DNA of 64,000 nucleotides from Bacteroidales bacterium (GTDB lineage Bacteria > Bacteroidota > Bacteroidia > Bacteroidales > UBA932), in NCBI GenBank assembly GCA_017443465.1, contig JAFRXO010000032.1, forward strand, positions 124,001-188,000, given 5' to 3'. The notes beneath the pieces were generated by a model. That model ran no database searches. It was not told the DNA's origin and saw nothing but the letters and a program-made list of their open reading frames with translations. The translations under genes and the position numbers were made by a program. Below, piece after piece: positions 18,591 through 25,838 of the stretch; within the stretch, counting starts at the first letter, position 1; every line of letters begins with the position of its first letter.

Positions 18591-19764
18591 GGGCTTCCTC
18601 GAGGATGTCCAGGGCTTTCTTAAGCTCCGGAACTTCAAGTACATATGCAATACGTACCTGCCTCATGCCATCTTCCTGGTTTGAGTAGAACGACTTCGCC
18701 GGAGTTACCATGGTGGTCTGGCTGTTTATGCTGAATGAGGTGAGCAGCCATTTTGCGAAGCTCTCGGAATCGTCAATCGGGAGTTCGGCGAGAGTGTAGA
18801 ATGCGCCCATAGGAACGGGGGAGTAGACTCCTTCCATCGCATTGAGTCTCCCGAGGGTGTAGTCCCTCCTGCGGATGTACTCCTCACGGACTTCATCAAA
18901 GTACTCCTGGGGTGCATCGATGGCGCCTTCGGATGCTATCTGTCCGATAAGTGGTGGACTCAGGCGGGCCTGGGCATATTTCATCGCAGCCTTCATGACG
19001 TCCTTGTTGCGGGAGACAATCATTCCGGTTCGTGCACCGCAAAGGTTGTAACGCTTAGAGACAGAATCAACCAAAATCACATTCTGTTCCAGTCCGGGGA
19101 TGTTCATGGCGGAGAAATAGGGCTCGTCAGTGTAGCAGAACTCCCTGTAAACTTCATCCGAAATGAGGAAGAGGTCATGCTCAAGGCAGAACTTCCCGAT
19201 CTCCAGGATCATCTCCTTTGAGTAGATCGTTCCGGTAGGATTTCCCGGATTGTTGATGAATACGGCACGGGTCTTAGGGGTCAGGGCCTTTTCGAATTCG
19301 GAAAGGTCAGGCATCCTGAAGCCGTCGCGTATGTTGGTGTGTACGGTTCTGAGGTGGAGGTTGAGTTTGCGGCAGAATGTGTTGTAGTTGGTGTAATAGG
19401 GCTCCATGATGAGGATGTCGTCCCCATCGTCACAGCACACCGACAAGGCTATCTCGATGGCCTCGCTTCCGCCGATGGTGACGATCAGCTCTTCCTGTGA
19501 GATGTCTATCCCAACCTTTTTGTAATAATCCTCGACCAGTTTGCGCCTCAGGGAAGCCCGGCCTGCGGAGTGGGTGTAGGAGACATGATGCAGGGAAAGA
19601 TTGTGCACTGCCTCGAGAGCGCAGTCCGGAGATTTGATGTCCGGGGCGCCTATGTTAAGGTGGAATACGTGGATTCCCTTTGCTTCTGCAGCGTCGGCAA
19701 ACGGGACGAGTTTCCTGATAGCTGATGCGGGAAGTGCTTCTGCTTTATGAGAGATGTTTGGCAT
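18556..19764 (-). CDS. Class I/II PLP aminotransferase
   Basis: 402 aa. AspB-like fold type I aminotransferase: NNPGNPTG at residues 171-178, ISDEVYREF near 201, and the PLP lysine Lys237 in DSVSKRYNLCGARTGM. No signal peptide. Substrate could be aspartate, aromatic or branched amino acids; I cannot decide from sequence. It is a single gene, and its 3' end overlaps pssA by 35 nt in opposite orientation. Confidence 0.9.
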   Translation of the reverse strand: MPNISHKAEALPASAIRKLVPFADAAEAKGIHVFHLNIGAPDIKSPDCALEAVHNLSLHHVSYTHSAGRASLRRKLVEDYYKKVGIDISQEELIVTIGGSEAIEIALSVCCDDGDDILIMEPYYTNYNTFCRKLNLHLRTVHTNIRDGFRMPDLSEFEKALTPKTRAVFINNPGNPTGTIYSKEMILEIGKFCLEHDLFLISDEVYREFCYTDEPYFSAMNIPGLEQNVILVDSVSKRYNLCGARTGMIVSRNKDVMKAAMKYAQARLSPPLIGQIASEGAIDAPQEYFDEVREEYIRRRDYTLGRLNAMEGVYSPVPMGAFYTLAELPIDDSESFAKWLLTSFSINSQTTMVTPAKSFYSNQEDGMRQVRIAYVLEVPELKKALDILEEALKNYPGRTLRP

Positions 19765-19812
19765 TTACCTGTGTTTTTAGTCCATTATGGACAAAGTTAG
19801 TATTATTTTTTA

Positions 19813-19820
19813 TAACTTTG
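19813..19820 (+). promoter_or_regulatory. -7 element TAACTTTG for the lipoprotein-exonuclease-rlmI-thuA run
   Basis: Perfect TAnnTTTG, 27 nt before the chosen lipoprotein start at 19848. It shows that the longer in-frame start at 19725 is wrong, since the promoter lies downstream of it. Confidence 0.6.
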
Positions 19821-19847
19821 CCCCAAATGACGAAAAATATATTCCAT

Positions 19848-21029
19848 ATGAAAAAGGGAGTTGCCATGGCCCTCGCAGCCGTCCTCTTTTCTGCCCTCAT
19901 GATGTCGTGCAGGGAGTCCGTTGCGCCCTCCAGGCCCCTTCCCCCATATGTAAGTTCCCTTCTTGCGGATACCCTGTCTGAGGGCTTCCGGCCGTTGTCG
20001 GATTTTAACCCGAAAGACCATAACCGCGATATAGCCGTTGTGGGGTCATTGGAGCGGGTTTCATTCATAGCCGAGGCCTTGATGGAAGCTGACCTGTTCA
20101 ATAATATTGACGGTAAAAAAGGTGGCGACGGGCTGACTGATTTTGCAGGTGAAGTTATTTCTCCGATGTTCGATATGGCCTTTGCTCCGTATTCTGAAGT
20201 CGTAAAGGACAGCGGAGCGCTTAAAATGAGTGACGTTGCTGTCAGGAATCTCATTATGGCCCTGGACACTCTGGTCTATCCAAATAATTATGATTGGGAA
20301 CACAGGCTTGCGAAGCGCCGTGCAAAAGTGGTGATCCTTGCCTCACCGGAGATGTCGGCATATGCAATGAATGACATCGACACCCTCCTCTCTGTCGCCG
20401 GAAAGGATGTGCCGGTGATATCCGTGGTTGATGCGATGCTTGACGAGGCTTTCGAAAAGAACCCCATGGCCAGGAATTTCTGCGTATTCACTCCTGATTC
20501 CACTGTTCTTCCCTTATACGAGGCCTGCCTGAAGAGACAGGCTGCAGCCCGTTCCCTGGAAGGTGTAACGGTAACAGCGGCATGCTGCCCTTCTGATACC
20601 TCAGCCAATTTCCTGCTGTCTTTCCTGGATATCCGCAGGGCTGCCGGGACTTCTATCTCCCCGGCTGATGTCCTCCTTCTGGATGATTTTTCGCTGGATC
20701 CAAGGGACGTTTCAGCCACTCTCGAGGCCATTTTGAATCCATACAGTGAAGAGACGCTCGCCAATAACAAATTGATTTCCGGAAGGTTCTCCATCGTTTC
20801 GGCTTCTGACGCCGTTTCACGTAAATGCTATTCTATCCTTCGTGGCCATAACCTCTTCACACACAATATAGCCTGGCCGAAGTCCGAATGCTATGTCACT
20901 TCCAAGGTTGGCGATGCATCTTTGAAATACTCCCTCCTCCCGTTCAGTTTCCATTACCTTAAGCCGGAAGAATCGGTCTTTATTATGGCAAACTCTCCGA
21001 AAACGATGGAGGCATATGTTCAGAATTAG
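19848..21029 (+). CDS. Lipoprotein of unknown function
   Basis: 393 aa from ATG 19848. Lipoprotein signal ending FSALMMSC, so Cys21 is lipidated; Arg-Glu-Ser follows. I do not recognise the family. The sequence alternates beta and helical segments (KVVILASPEMSAYAM, VPVISVVDAMLDEAF, FCVFTPDSTVLPLYEACL, ADVLLLDDFSLD). That pattern is like a two-lobed periplasmic binding or Rossmann-type fold, which is an inference only. The gene overlaps the exonuclease gene by 14 nt (21016-21029), so it is translationally linked to it. Confidence 0.75.
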   Translation: MKKGVAMALAAVLFSALMMSCRESVAPSRPLPPYVSSLLADTLSEGFRPLSDFNPKDHNRDIAVVGSLERVSFIAEALMEADLFNNIDGKKGGDGLTDFAGEVISPMFDMAFAPYSEVVKDSGALKMSDVAVRNLIMALDTLVYPNNYDWEHRLAKRRAKVVILASPEMSAYAMNDIDTLLSVAGKDVPVISVVDAMLDEAFEKNPMARNFCVFTPDSTVLPLYEACLKRQAAARSLEGVTVTAACCPSDTSANFLLSFLDIRRAAGTSISPADVLLLDDFSLDPRDVSATLEAILNPYSEETLANNKLISGRFSIVSASDAVSRKCYSILRGHNLFTHNIAWPKSECYVTSKVGDASLKYSLLPFSFHYLKPEESVFIMANSPKTMEAYVQN

Positions 21030-21672
21030 TATTTCCCAAGAGGAGCTGGAGGGCCTTCCCCAGGTGTCTTTCCCTGGGAAAATACATGTGATTACAGAGC
21101 CGGGACCTGAACTGGACCATGCCATTGCGTATCTCCGGCGTCAGAAGATCATCGGGTTTGACACTGAATCCCGTCCGGTCTTTTCTCCTGACCAGCATCA
21201 TAGCGGAGAGGCGCTTCTACAGCTTTCAGGTAAGAACGAGGCTTTCCTCTTCCGTCTGAAAATGCTCGGCCTCCCGAAGAGAGTAGCTACCATCATGGCC
21301 AGTCCCCGTATTGTCAAGGTAGGCGCCGCAGTGCTTGATGACCTCAGGGGGCTCAAGAAGTACTTGCCTTTCAAGGAAAGCAATGTGGTTGACCTTCAGA
21401 AGATCGTGTGGGAGTGGGGAGTGAAGGACAAGAGTGTCAAGAAGATGGCGGCTATCATCCTGGGGATCAGGATATCCAAGACACAGCAGCTGTCCAACTG
21501 GGAGGCTCCCGTACTTTCAGAGTCGCAGGAGAAATACGCGGCTACGGATGCCTGGGTGTGCAGGGAAATGTATATGAAGCTTCAGGGAGAGCAAAAGAAT
21601 CCGCTGACGGCAGAGCAGATGGCTCCGCCTCCGGTCACAATTATGACAGGTAATGGACAGGATAATACTTAA
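21016..21672 (+). CDS. 3'-5' exonuclease domain protein (RNase D/DnaQ-like)
   Basis: 218 aa. DEDD exonuclease: IIGFDTESRPVF gives Asp and Glu of motif I (about residues 45-52), KVGAAVLDDLRGLKKY is motif II, and EKYAATDAWVCREMY is motif III with the Y-x3-D spacing of DEDDy enzymes. No HRDC domain is present, so it is shorter than RNase D. It probably trims RNA 3' ends in the cytoplasm. It overlaps the genes on both sides (14 nt upstream, 20 nt downstream with the RlmI-like gene). Confidence 0.9.
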   Translation: MFRISISQEELEGLPQVSFPGKIHVITEPGPELDHAIAYLRRQKIIGFDTESRPVFSPDQHHSGEALLQLSGKNEAFLFRLKMLGLPKRVATIMASPRIVKVGAAVLDDLRGLKKYLPFKESNVVDLQKIVWEWGVKDKSVKKMAAIILGIRISKTQQLSNWEAPVLSESQEKYAATDAWVCREMYMKLQGEQKNPLTAEQMAPPPVTIMTGNGQDNT

Positions 21673-22846
21673 AAAAGGCAGGGAGGCATCCCTGTTGAGA
21701 TTCCACCCCTGGGTGTTCTCGGGGGCTGTGGCAAGCATTGCAGGCAATCCTGCTGAGGGAGACATTGTCGAGGTGTTCTCTTCTGACGGGAGTTTCCTTG
21801 CGACGGGACATTACCAGAAAGGTTCCATTACTGTCCGTGTACTCAGCTTTGAACAGGGAGAAATAGGGGAGAAGTTCTGGGAGGACGGCATCCGGCAGGC
21901 TCTTCAGGCGAGAAAGGCTGCAGGACTTTTCGGAAGTGATTCGACAGATTGTTTCCGTCTTGTGCATGGTGAGGGGGACAATCTCCCTGGCCTGATTGTG
22001 GATTATTATGACGGAGTCTGTGTCATGCAGGCCCATTCTGTCGGGATGTTCCGTTCAAGGGAGGAAATCACCAAGGCTCTCCGGGCTGTGCTTGGGGATT
22101 CCCTCAAAGCCGTTTATGACAAGAGCTCCGGAACAGCTCCATTCAAGGCCGGGCTTGCCCTTGGTGACACTTATCTTTACCGGGATCCTTCATTCAATGA
22201 CGATGAGCAGACTGTCCGCGAAAACGGGCATCGTTTCTTCGTGAATTGGACTACCGGGCAGAAGACGGGGTTCTTTCTCGACCAGAGGGAGAACCGTGCA
22301 CTGGTAGAAAGGCTTTCCCGTGGGAGGAGGGTCCTGAATCTTTTCTGTTACACCGGAGGCTTTACGGTTTATGCCCTTTCAGGCGGCGCATTATATGTCG
22401 ATTCAGTGGACAGCTCCCAGCGGGCGATAGATATGGTTGAACGCAATGTGGCCCTGAATGGCTTCTATGCCGGAGTCAATACCTCCTATTGCACTGATGC
22501 CATCGATTTCCTTCACTCCGTACATGAAGGGGCATATGACCTGATGATAGTCGATCCGCCCGCATTTGCAAAACACCGCGGTGCCCTTGACAATGCCCTC
22601 CGGGCTTACCAGAGGCTGAATGCTGCGGCTATCTCAAAGGCTGCCCATGGGGCTTTGGTGTTTACTTTCAGCTGCTCCCAGGTCGTGGACAAGGAAGCAT
22701 TTGCCCTTGCCGTCTTCTCTGCAGCGGCTTCAGCTGGCAGGAAGGTCAGGATTTTCGACCGCCTGTGCCAGCCTGCTGACCATGCCGTGAACATCTATCA
22801 TCCCGAAGGAGAATATCTCAAAGGGCTTCTGCTCTACGTTGAGTAA
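21653..22846 (+). CDS. RlmI-like 23S rRNA (cytosine-C5) methyltransferase
   Basis: 397 aa. N-terminal PUA domain (residues 1-75, ILKKGREASLLRFHPWVFSGAV), central EEHEE domain, then the class I SAM-methyltransferase domain. Visible motifs are NLFCYTGGFTVYALSGGA (SAM site), DLMIVDPPAFAK and FTFSCSQVVD, where the Cys is in the family position. Homologues methylate C1962 of 23S rRNA. It starts inside the exonuclease gene (20 nt overlap), suggesting a coupled RNA-processing pair; ThuA follows 6 nt later. Confidence 0.92.
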   Translation: MDRIILKKGREASLLRFHPWVFSGAVASIAGNPAEGDIVEVFSSDGSFLATGHYQKGSITVRVLSFEQGEIGEKFWEDGIRQALQARKAAGLFGSDSTDCFRLVHGEGDNLPGLIVDYYDGVCVMQAHSVGMFRSREEITKALRAVLGDSLKAVYDKSSGTAPFKAGLALGDTYLYRDPSFNDDEQTVRENGHRFFVNWTTGQKTGFFLDQRENRALVERLSRGRRVLNLFCYTGGFTVYALSGGALYVDSVDSSQRAIDMVERNVALNGFYAGVNTSYCTDAIDFLHSVHEGAYDLMIVDPPAFAKHRGALDNALRAYQRLNAAAISKAAHGALVFTFSCSQVVDKEAFALAVFSAAASAGRKVRIFDRLCQPADHAVNIYHPEGEYLKGLLLYVE

Positions 22847-22852
22847 TAGTAT

Positions 22853-23782
22853 ATGAAGAGGATTACCATTTATCTCGCAGCCCTGGTATTTTTGTTTTCA
22901 GGGTTCTTTCTCTTGTCTTCACCGGTCCTTTCCGCGCGGGCACCTCGAAAACCTGTTGCCGGAGTGATCATTACCGGGCAGAACAACCATAACTGGCCCG
23001 TGAGTTCCGAAGCTCTCAAGCGGACTTTGGAGAATTCAGGCCTATTCAAGATGGATGTGGCCGTTTCTCCTAAGGAAGGAGGGGATATGTCAGGTTTTTC
23101 CGTGGACTTCTCCCGGTATAGTTTCGTGGTCCTGGACTATAACGGAGACTCCTGGCCGGAGGAGATGCAGGAAGCTTTCCTGAAGTTCGTCACCAGGGGA
23201 GGAGGTGTAATCGTATATCACGCCGCGGACAATGCTTTCCCTCAGTGGAATGCGTACAACCATATTATCGCCTTAGGTGGTTGGGGTGGCCGCGATGAGC
23301 ATTCCGGTCCATATGTTTACTGGAAGGACGGGGCCCTTGTCAAAGACAACGCCCCGGGACGTGGCGGATCGCACGGATCCAGGCATGCATATGTTTTGAA
23401 TTGCCGGGATTCCAGGCATCCTGTAGTGAAAGGATTGCCTGAGCGCTGGAAACATGCTGAGGATGAACTGTATGACCGTATGCGCGGCCCTGGAGAGATC
23501 AAGGACCTGCTTTATACGGCATATTCTTCTGAAGAGAGGGGTGGATCCGGAAGGGAAGAACCCATGGTCTTCACTGTAAAATATGGCCGTGGCCGTATCT
23601 TCCACACTGTCTTGGGGCATGCCGGAGCGACGTTGGAGAATAATCCGGCGATGCAGTGTGCAGGATTCCAGACCCTTATCCTGCGCGGGGCAGAGTGGTG
23701 CGCCAGAGGCCGTGTCAGTCAGAAGGTTCCGGAGGATTTCCCGACAGAGACGACCGTTTCCATGCGTCCTGATTACAAGTAG
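22853..23782 (+). CDS. ThuA-domain protein, exported
   Basis: 309 aa. Signal peptide of about 27 residues (FFLLSSPVLSA). ThuA fold (class I glutamine amidotransferase-like) with AGVIITGQNNHNW, GGGVIVYHAADNAFPQW and GRIFHTVLGHAGATLENN. ThuA proteins accompany sugar catabolism, and some act on disaccharide derivatives such as 3-keto sugars; the role here is not known. It is the last gene of the lipoprotein-exonuclease-rlmI run and is followed by a strong terminator. Confidence 0.88.
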   Translation: MKRITIYLAALVFLFSGFFLLSSPVLSARAPRKPVAGVIITGQNNHNWPVSSEALKRTLENSGLFKMDVAVSPKEGGDMSGFSVDFSRYSFVVLDYNGDSWPEEMQEAFLKFVTRGGGVIVYHAADNAFPQWNAYNHIIALGGWGGRDEHSGPYVYWKDGALVKDNAPGRGGSHGSRHAYVLNCRDSRHPVVKGLPERWKHAEDELYDRMRGPGEIKDLLYTAYSSEERGGSGREEPMVFTVKYGRGRIFHTVLGHAGATLENNPAMQCAGFQTLILRGAEWCARGRVSQKVPEDFPTETTVSMRPDYK

Positions 23783-23825
23783 GAAGAGGCTGGATTCTTG
23801 AAGCAACTCAAGCCTTTGGAAAAGC

Positions 23826-23859
23826 AAATGCCACCGGAGCATCTCCAGTGGCATTTTTT
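23826..23859. terminator. Bidirectional intrinsic terminator, thuA / tRNA-Cys
   Basis: Stem AATGCCAC-GGAG paired with CTCC-GTGGCATT (23827-23854) with one mismatch and a 3-nt loop. A T6 run follows on the plus strand, ending thuA. On the minus strand the run ATTTGCTTTT follows the stem directly after tRNA-Cys. Confidence 0.88.
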
Positions 23860-23860
23860 G

Positions 23861-23931
23861 AGGTGCGAAGCGGAATCGAACCGCTGTCCCAGGTTTTGCA
23901 GACCTGTGCCTAACCGCTCGGCCATCGCACC
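23861..23931 (-). tRNA. tRNA-Cys (GCA)
   Basis: 71 nt on the minus strand. Acceptor stem GGTGCGA pairs with TCGCACC; the discriminator is U, as expected for tRNA-Cys. D-arm contains GAGCGGTTAGGC. Anticodon stem CAGGT/ACCTG encloses CTGCAAA with anticodon GCA. T-arm is GCGGTTCGATTCCGC. CCA is not encoded, so it must be added after transcription. Confidence 0.97.
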
Positions 23932-23942
23932 GGAAAGGGTTA

Positions 23943-23973
23943 CAAATATAGGCTATTTTTCCTTGTTTCCAAA
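23943..23973 (-). promoter_or_regulatory. Promoter of tRNA-Cys
   Basis: On the minus strand: TTTG (plus CAAA 23970-23973), 19-bp spacer, TATATTTG (plus 23943-23950). Perfect match to the Bacteroidetes consensus, ending 12 nt before the mature tRNA 5' end. Confidence 0.85.
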
Positions 23974-23999
23974 ATTTTTCTCTGTTCAAAAGCCCATAT

Positions 24000-24112
24000 A
24001 AAAAAAGAGCAGTCGACGCTCACGCGTGGACCACTCATACTAACCACATAATTAATAACACTAAAACTAATAACCAATAGGCTGGTTCAGAAAAGAACTT
24101 TCATCCACAACC
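24000..24112 (-). ncRNA. Candidate small RNA, about 113 nt, between maf and tRNA-Cys
   Basis: A perfect promoter (24118-24148) and a strong terminator frame this stretch, which has no credible reading frame: candidate ORFs are 4-5 codons, or one that must read through the terminator. The terminator hairpin (24007-24036) reads on the minus strand GAGTGGTC, C, ACGC, loop GTGA, GCGT, C, GACTGCTC. It is an 8-bp stem with tandem G-U wobbles, one C-C mismatch, 4 bp and a GNRA tetraloop, followed by seven T. The predicted 5' part is U-rich and A-rich and looks unstructured. I do not recognise the family. Confidence 0.62.
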
Positions 24113-24117
24113 CGATG

Positions 24118-24148
24118 CAAAGGTACGACTTTATTTTTAATCTGCAAA
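24118..24148 (-). promoter_or_regulatory. Promoter of the candidate small RNA
   Basis: Minus strand TTTG (plus CAAA 24145-24148), 19-bp spacer, TACCTTTG (plus 24118-24125). Exact match to TTTG-N19-TAnnTTTG, with no protein-coding gene downstream before the terminator. Confidence 0.8.
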
Positions 24149-24308
24149 TATTTTTATAAAAAATTTTAAATTATTATATAACTAATTGGTATTTAGTCAT
24201 ATAAACCGTTATCTAAAAGTTTACTGATATAATTTTAGCACTTGTATAGGCCATAGAAGTGCATGTACAAGTGCTATAAAACGATAATAACTTACAAATT
24301 GTAAGTCC
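24149..24308. other. AT-rich gap with two inverted repeats, downstream of maf
   Basis: Very AT-rich, no gene seen. A perfect 10-bp inverted repeat AGCACTTGTA / TACAAGTGCT lies at 24237-24246 and 24266-24275, and CTTAC/GTAAG at 24291-24305. Both follow the maf stop on the minus strand and may act as its weak terminator; neither has a clean T-run. Confidence 0.5.
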
Positions 24309-24890
24309 TTATATGAGGAAAGATTTCAGCTTTTCGTAAACCAGGTGGGTAGGGAAGCCCATTACATTGTAGAAAGAACCGTCGATGCGGGAGATGCAGG
24401 CGTATCCGATCCATTCCTGAATCCCATATGCCCCGGCTTTGTCATATGGCTTGTACTTTTCAATGTAATAGGAGATCTCCTCCTCGTTGAGTTCCTTGAA
24501 CCAGACGTCTGCTTGGTCCGTGAAAGTCTCATATCTGTCCCGGTTGCGGATGGTAACAGCGGTAATTACCTGGTGCTCACGTCCCGAGAGTGCCCGAAGC
24601 ATTGAGGCGGCCTCTTCGGCGGACTTGGGCTTTCCCATCATACTCGGGCCCAGGAAAACCATTGTGTCGGCCGTAATCAGTATTTCATCGGCTTCCAGGG
24701 GCCTGTGGAAACCGAGGGACTTCCCCTCGGACATCAGTCGGGGAACTTCACTGTGGGGGACATCAGGGGCAAACTGCTCAACGAAGTTGTTCCGTGTATC
24801 AACAGTGAATTCAACGTCGAGCGCTGCAAGCAACTCCTTTCGGCGAGCTGAATTGCTGCCGAGGATTATCTTTTTCCCGCGCAGGTCCAT
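24309..24890 (-). CDS. maf: Maf-family nucleotide pyrophosphatase
   Basis: 193 aa. Maf signature ILGSNSARRKELL (residues 8-20), then ITADTMVFLG and GKPKSAEEA, and DKAGAYGIQEW near the C-terminus. Maf proteins hydrolyse non-canonical or modified nucleoside triphosphates (dTTP/UTP-type) to monophosphates in the cytoplasm. It is the last gene of the DUF3467-kdsC-maf operon, 3 nt after kdsC. Confidence 0.95.
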   Translation of the reverse strand: MDLRGKKIILGSNSARRKELLAALDVEFTVDTRNNFVEQFAPDVPHSEVPRLMSEGKSLGFHRPLEADEILITADTMVFLGPSMMGKPKSAEEAASMLRALSGREHQVITAVTIRNRDRYETFTDQADVWFKELNEEEISYYIEKYKPYDKAGAYGIQEWIGYACISRIDGSFYNVMGFPTHLVYEKLKSFLI

Positions 24891-24893
24891 ATG

Positions 24894-25418
24894 TCAGAAT
24901 TTTTTCTCGTAGAGTGCTGCATCGAAGGTCCAGTCGCCCCTGAGCCTGAGAACTTTCTCTGCCAGTTCACGGAAGCAGCCCTTCCCTCCCGGACGGGTCG
25001 ATACGATGTCGGCTGCATCTATCGCATCCTGGGCGGCATCGCAAGGGGCAACGCCTATTCCGGCAGCCCTGAGTACTTCACAATCTGGCAGGTCGTCTCC
25101 GAAGAACATGACTTCGGATGCGTCTAGACCATGGATGTCGCAGAATTTCCGGAAATCCTTGATTTTGTCGCGTGAGCCCAGGAATATGTCTTCCTGGGGA
25201 ACTCCGCTGCCGCGGAAGCGCTCCCTGATGCTCGTAGAGCGGCCTCCTGTGATGACTCCTACTGGATAACCTTTCATGCTTGCCATACGGATAGCGAAGC
25301 CGTCCTTTGCATCAAAGACCCTGAAGAGGTTCCCGTCCAGGTCGCACAGGATTCCCCCTTCGGTCATGACACCGTCAACGTCGAAGGCGAAGGCTCTGAT
25401 TTTCTTGAGGTCAGGCAT
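24894..25418 (-). CDS. kdsC: KdsC-type HAD phosphatase (KDO 8-phosphate phosphatase)
   Basis: 174 aa. HAD-IIIA fold without a cap domain: nucleophile motif FAFDVDGVMTEGG (residues 10-22), VITGGRSTS (motif II) and MFFGDDLPDCEVL (motif IV). Length and motifs match KdsC, which removes phosphate from 3-deoxy-D-manno-octulosonate 8-phosphate on the way to CMP-KDO for lipopolysaccharide. Related HAD phosphatases look similar, so the substrate is inferred. It follows the DUF3467 gene by 6 nt. Confidence 0.88.
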   Translation of the reverse strand: MPDLKKIRAFAFDVDGVMTEGGILCDLDGNLFRVFDAKDGFAIRMASMKGYPVGVITGGRSTSIRERFRGSGVPQEDIFLGSRDKIKDFRKFCDIHGLDASEVMFFGDDLPDCEVLRAAGIGVAPCDAAQDAIDAADIVSTRPGGKGCFRELAEKVLRLRGDWTFDAALYEKKF

Positions 25419-25424
25419 AAGCCG

Positions 25425-25757
25425 TCAGGATTTTGCGCCGTTTCCTCCGATCGGGCCGAAGCCGGGAAGGTCTCCGAGGTTGAACGTGCCTTTCTGCTGA
25501 GCTCCCGTGGAGATTACTCCGAATTGGTTCTCGTACTTGGAAACATTGTCCTCGAGAGCCATCAGAAGCCTTTTCGCATGCTCCGGATGCATTATTATGC
25601 GGTTGTTTACCTGCGGACCGTTGAGGCCGGGGAGCATCGAAGCGAAATCGATGACGAATTCTGTCTTTGAGTGTGAAATCACGGCCAGGTTCGAATAGGA
25701 TCCGCCGGAAATTTCAGGCCTTATGTTGAGGCTGAGCTGTTTGGGTTCTTCTGCCAT
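25425..25757 (-). CDS. DUF3467 protein
   Basis: 110 aa, cytoplasmic. It matches DUF3467: ISGGSYSNLAVISHS, EFVIDFASMLPG, and VNNRIIMHPEHAKRLLMAL near the middle. The C-terminus is Gly-rich (GDLPGFGPIGGNG). Function unknown. First gene of the operon with kdsC and maf, preceded by a -7 box at 25783. Confidence 0.9.
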   Translation of the reverse strand: MAEEPKQLSLNIRPEISGGSYSNLAVISHSKTEFVIDFASMLPGLNGPQVNNRIIMHPEHAKRLLMALEDNVSKYENQFGVISTGAQQKGTFNLGDLPGFGPIGGNGAKS

Positions 25758-25782
25758 AATTCTAAAGGTTTCGTTTTCTTCG

Positions 25783-25790
25783 CAAATTTA
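25783..25790 (-). promoter_or_regulatory. -7 element TAAATTTG for DUF3467-kdsC-maf
   Basis: Perfect TAnnTTTG on the minus strand, 25 nt before the DUF3467 start; no clear TTTG upstream. It lies back to back with the valS -7 box. Confidence 0.58.
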
Positions 25791-25801
25791 GCTAAAAACC
25801 T

Positions 25802-25809
25802 TATCTTTG
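25802..25809 (+). promoter_or_regulatory. -7 element TATCTTTG for valS
   Basis: Perfect TAnnTTTG, 29 nt before the valS ATG. Confidence 0.58.
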
Positions 25810-25838
25810 TAAAATTTGTTTATTACAAAAAGAGCAAT

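Noticed and set aside
19725..19847. Longer N-terminus for the unknown lipoprotein
   Set aside because: The -7 box TAACTTTG at 19813 lies inside it, and the lipoprotein signal begins only at 19848.
24007..24036. Protein frame reading through the small-RNA terminator
   Set aside because: A 33-codon frame would need to pass the hairpin and T-run and continue into the tRNA promoter, which is implausible.
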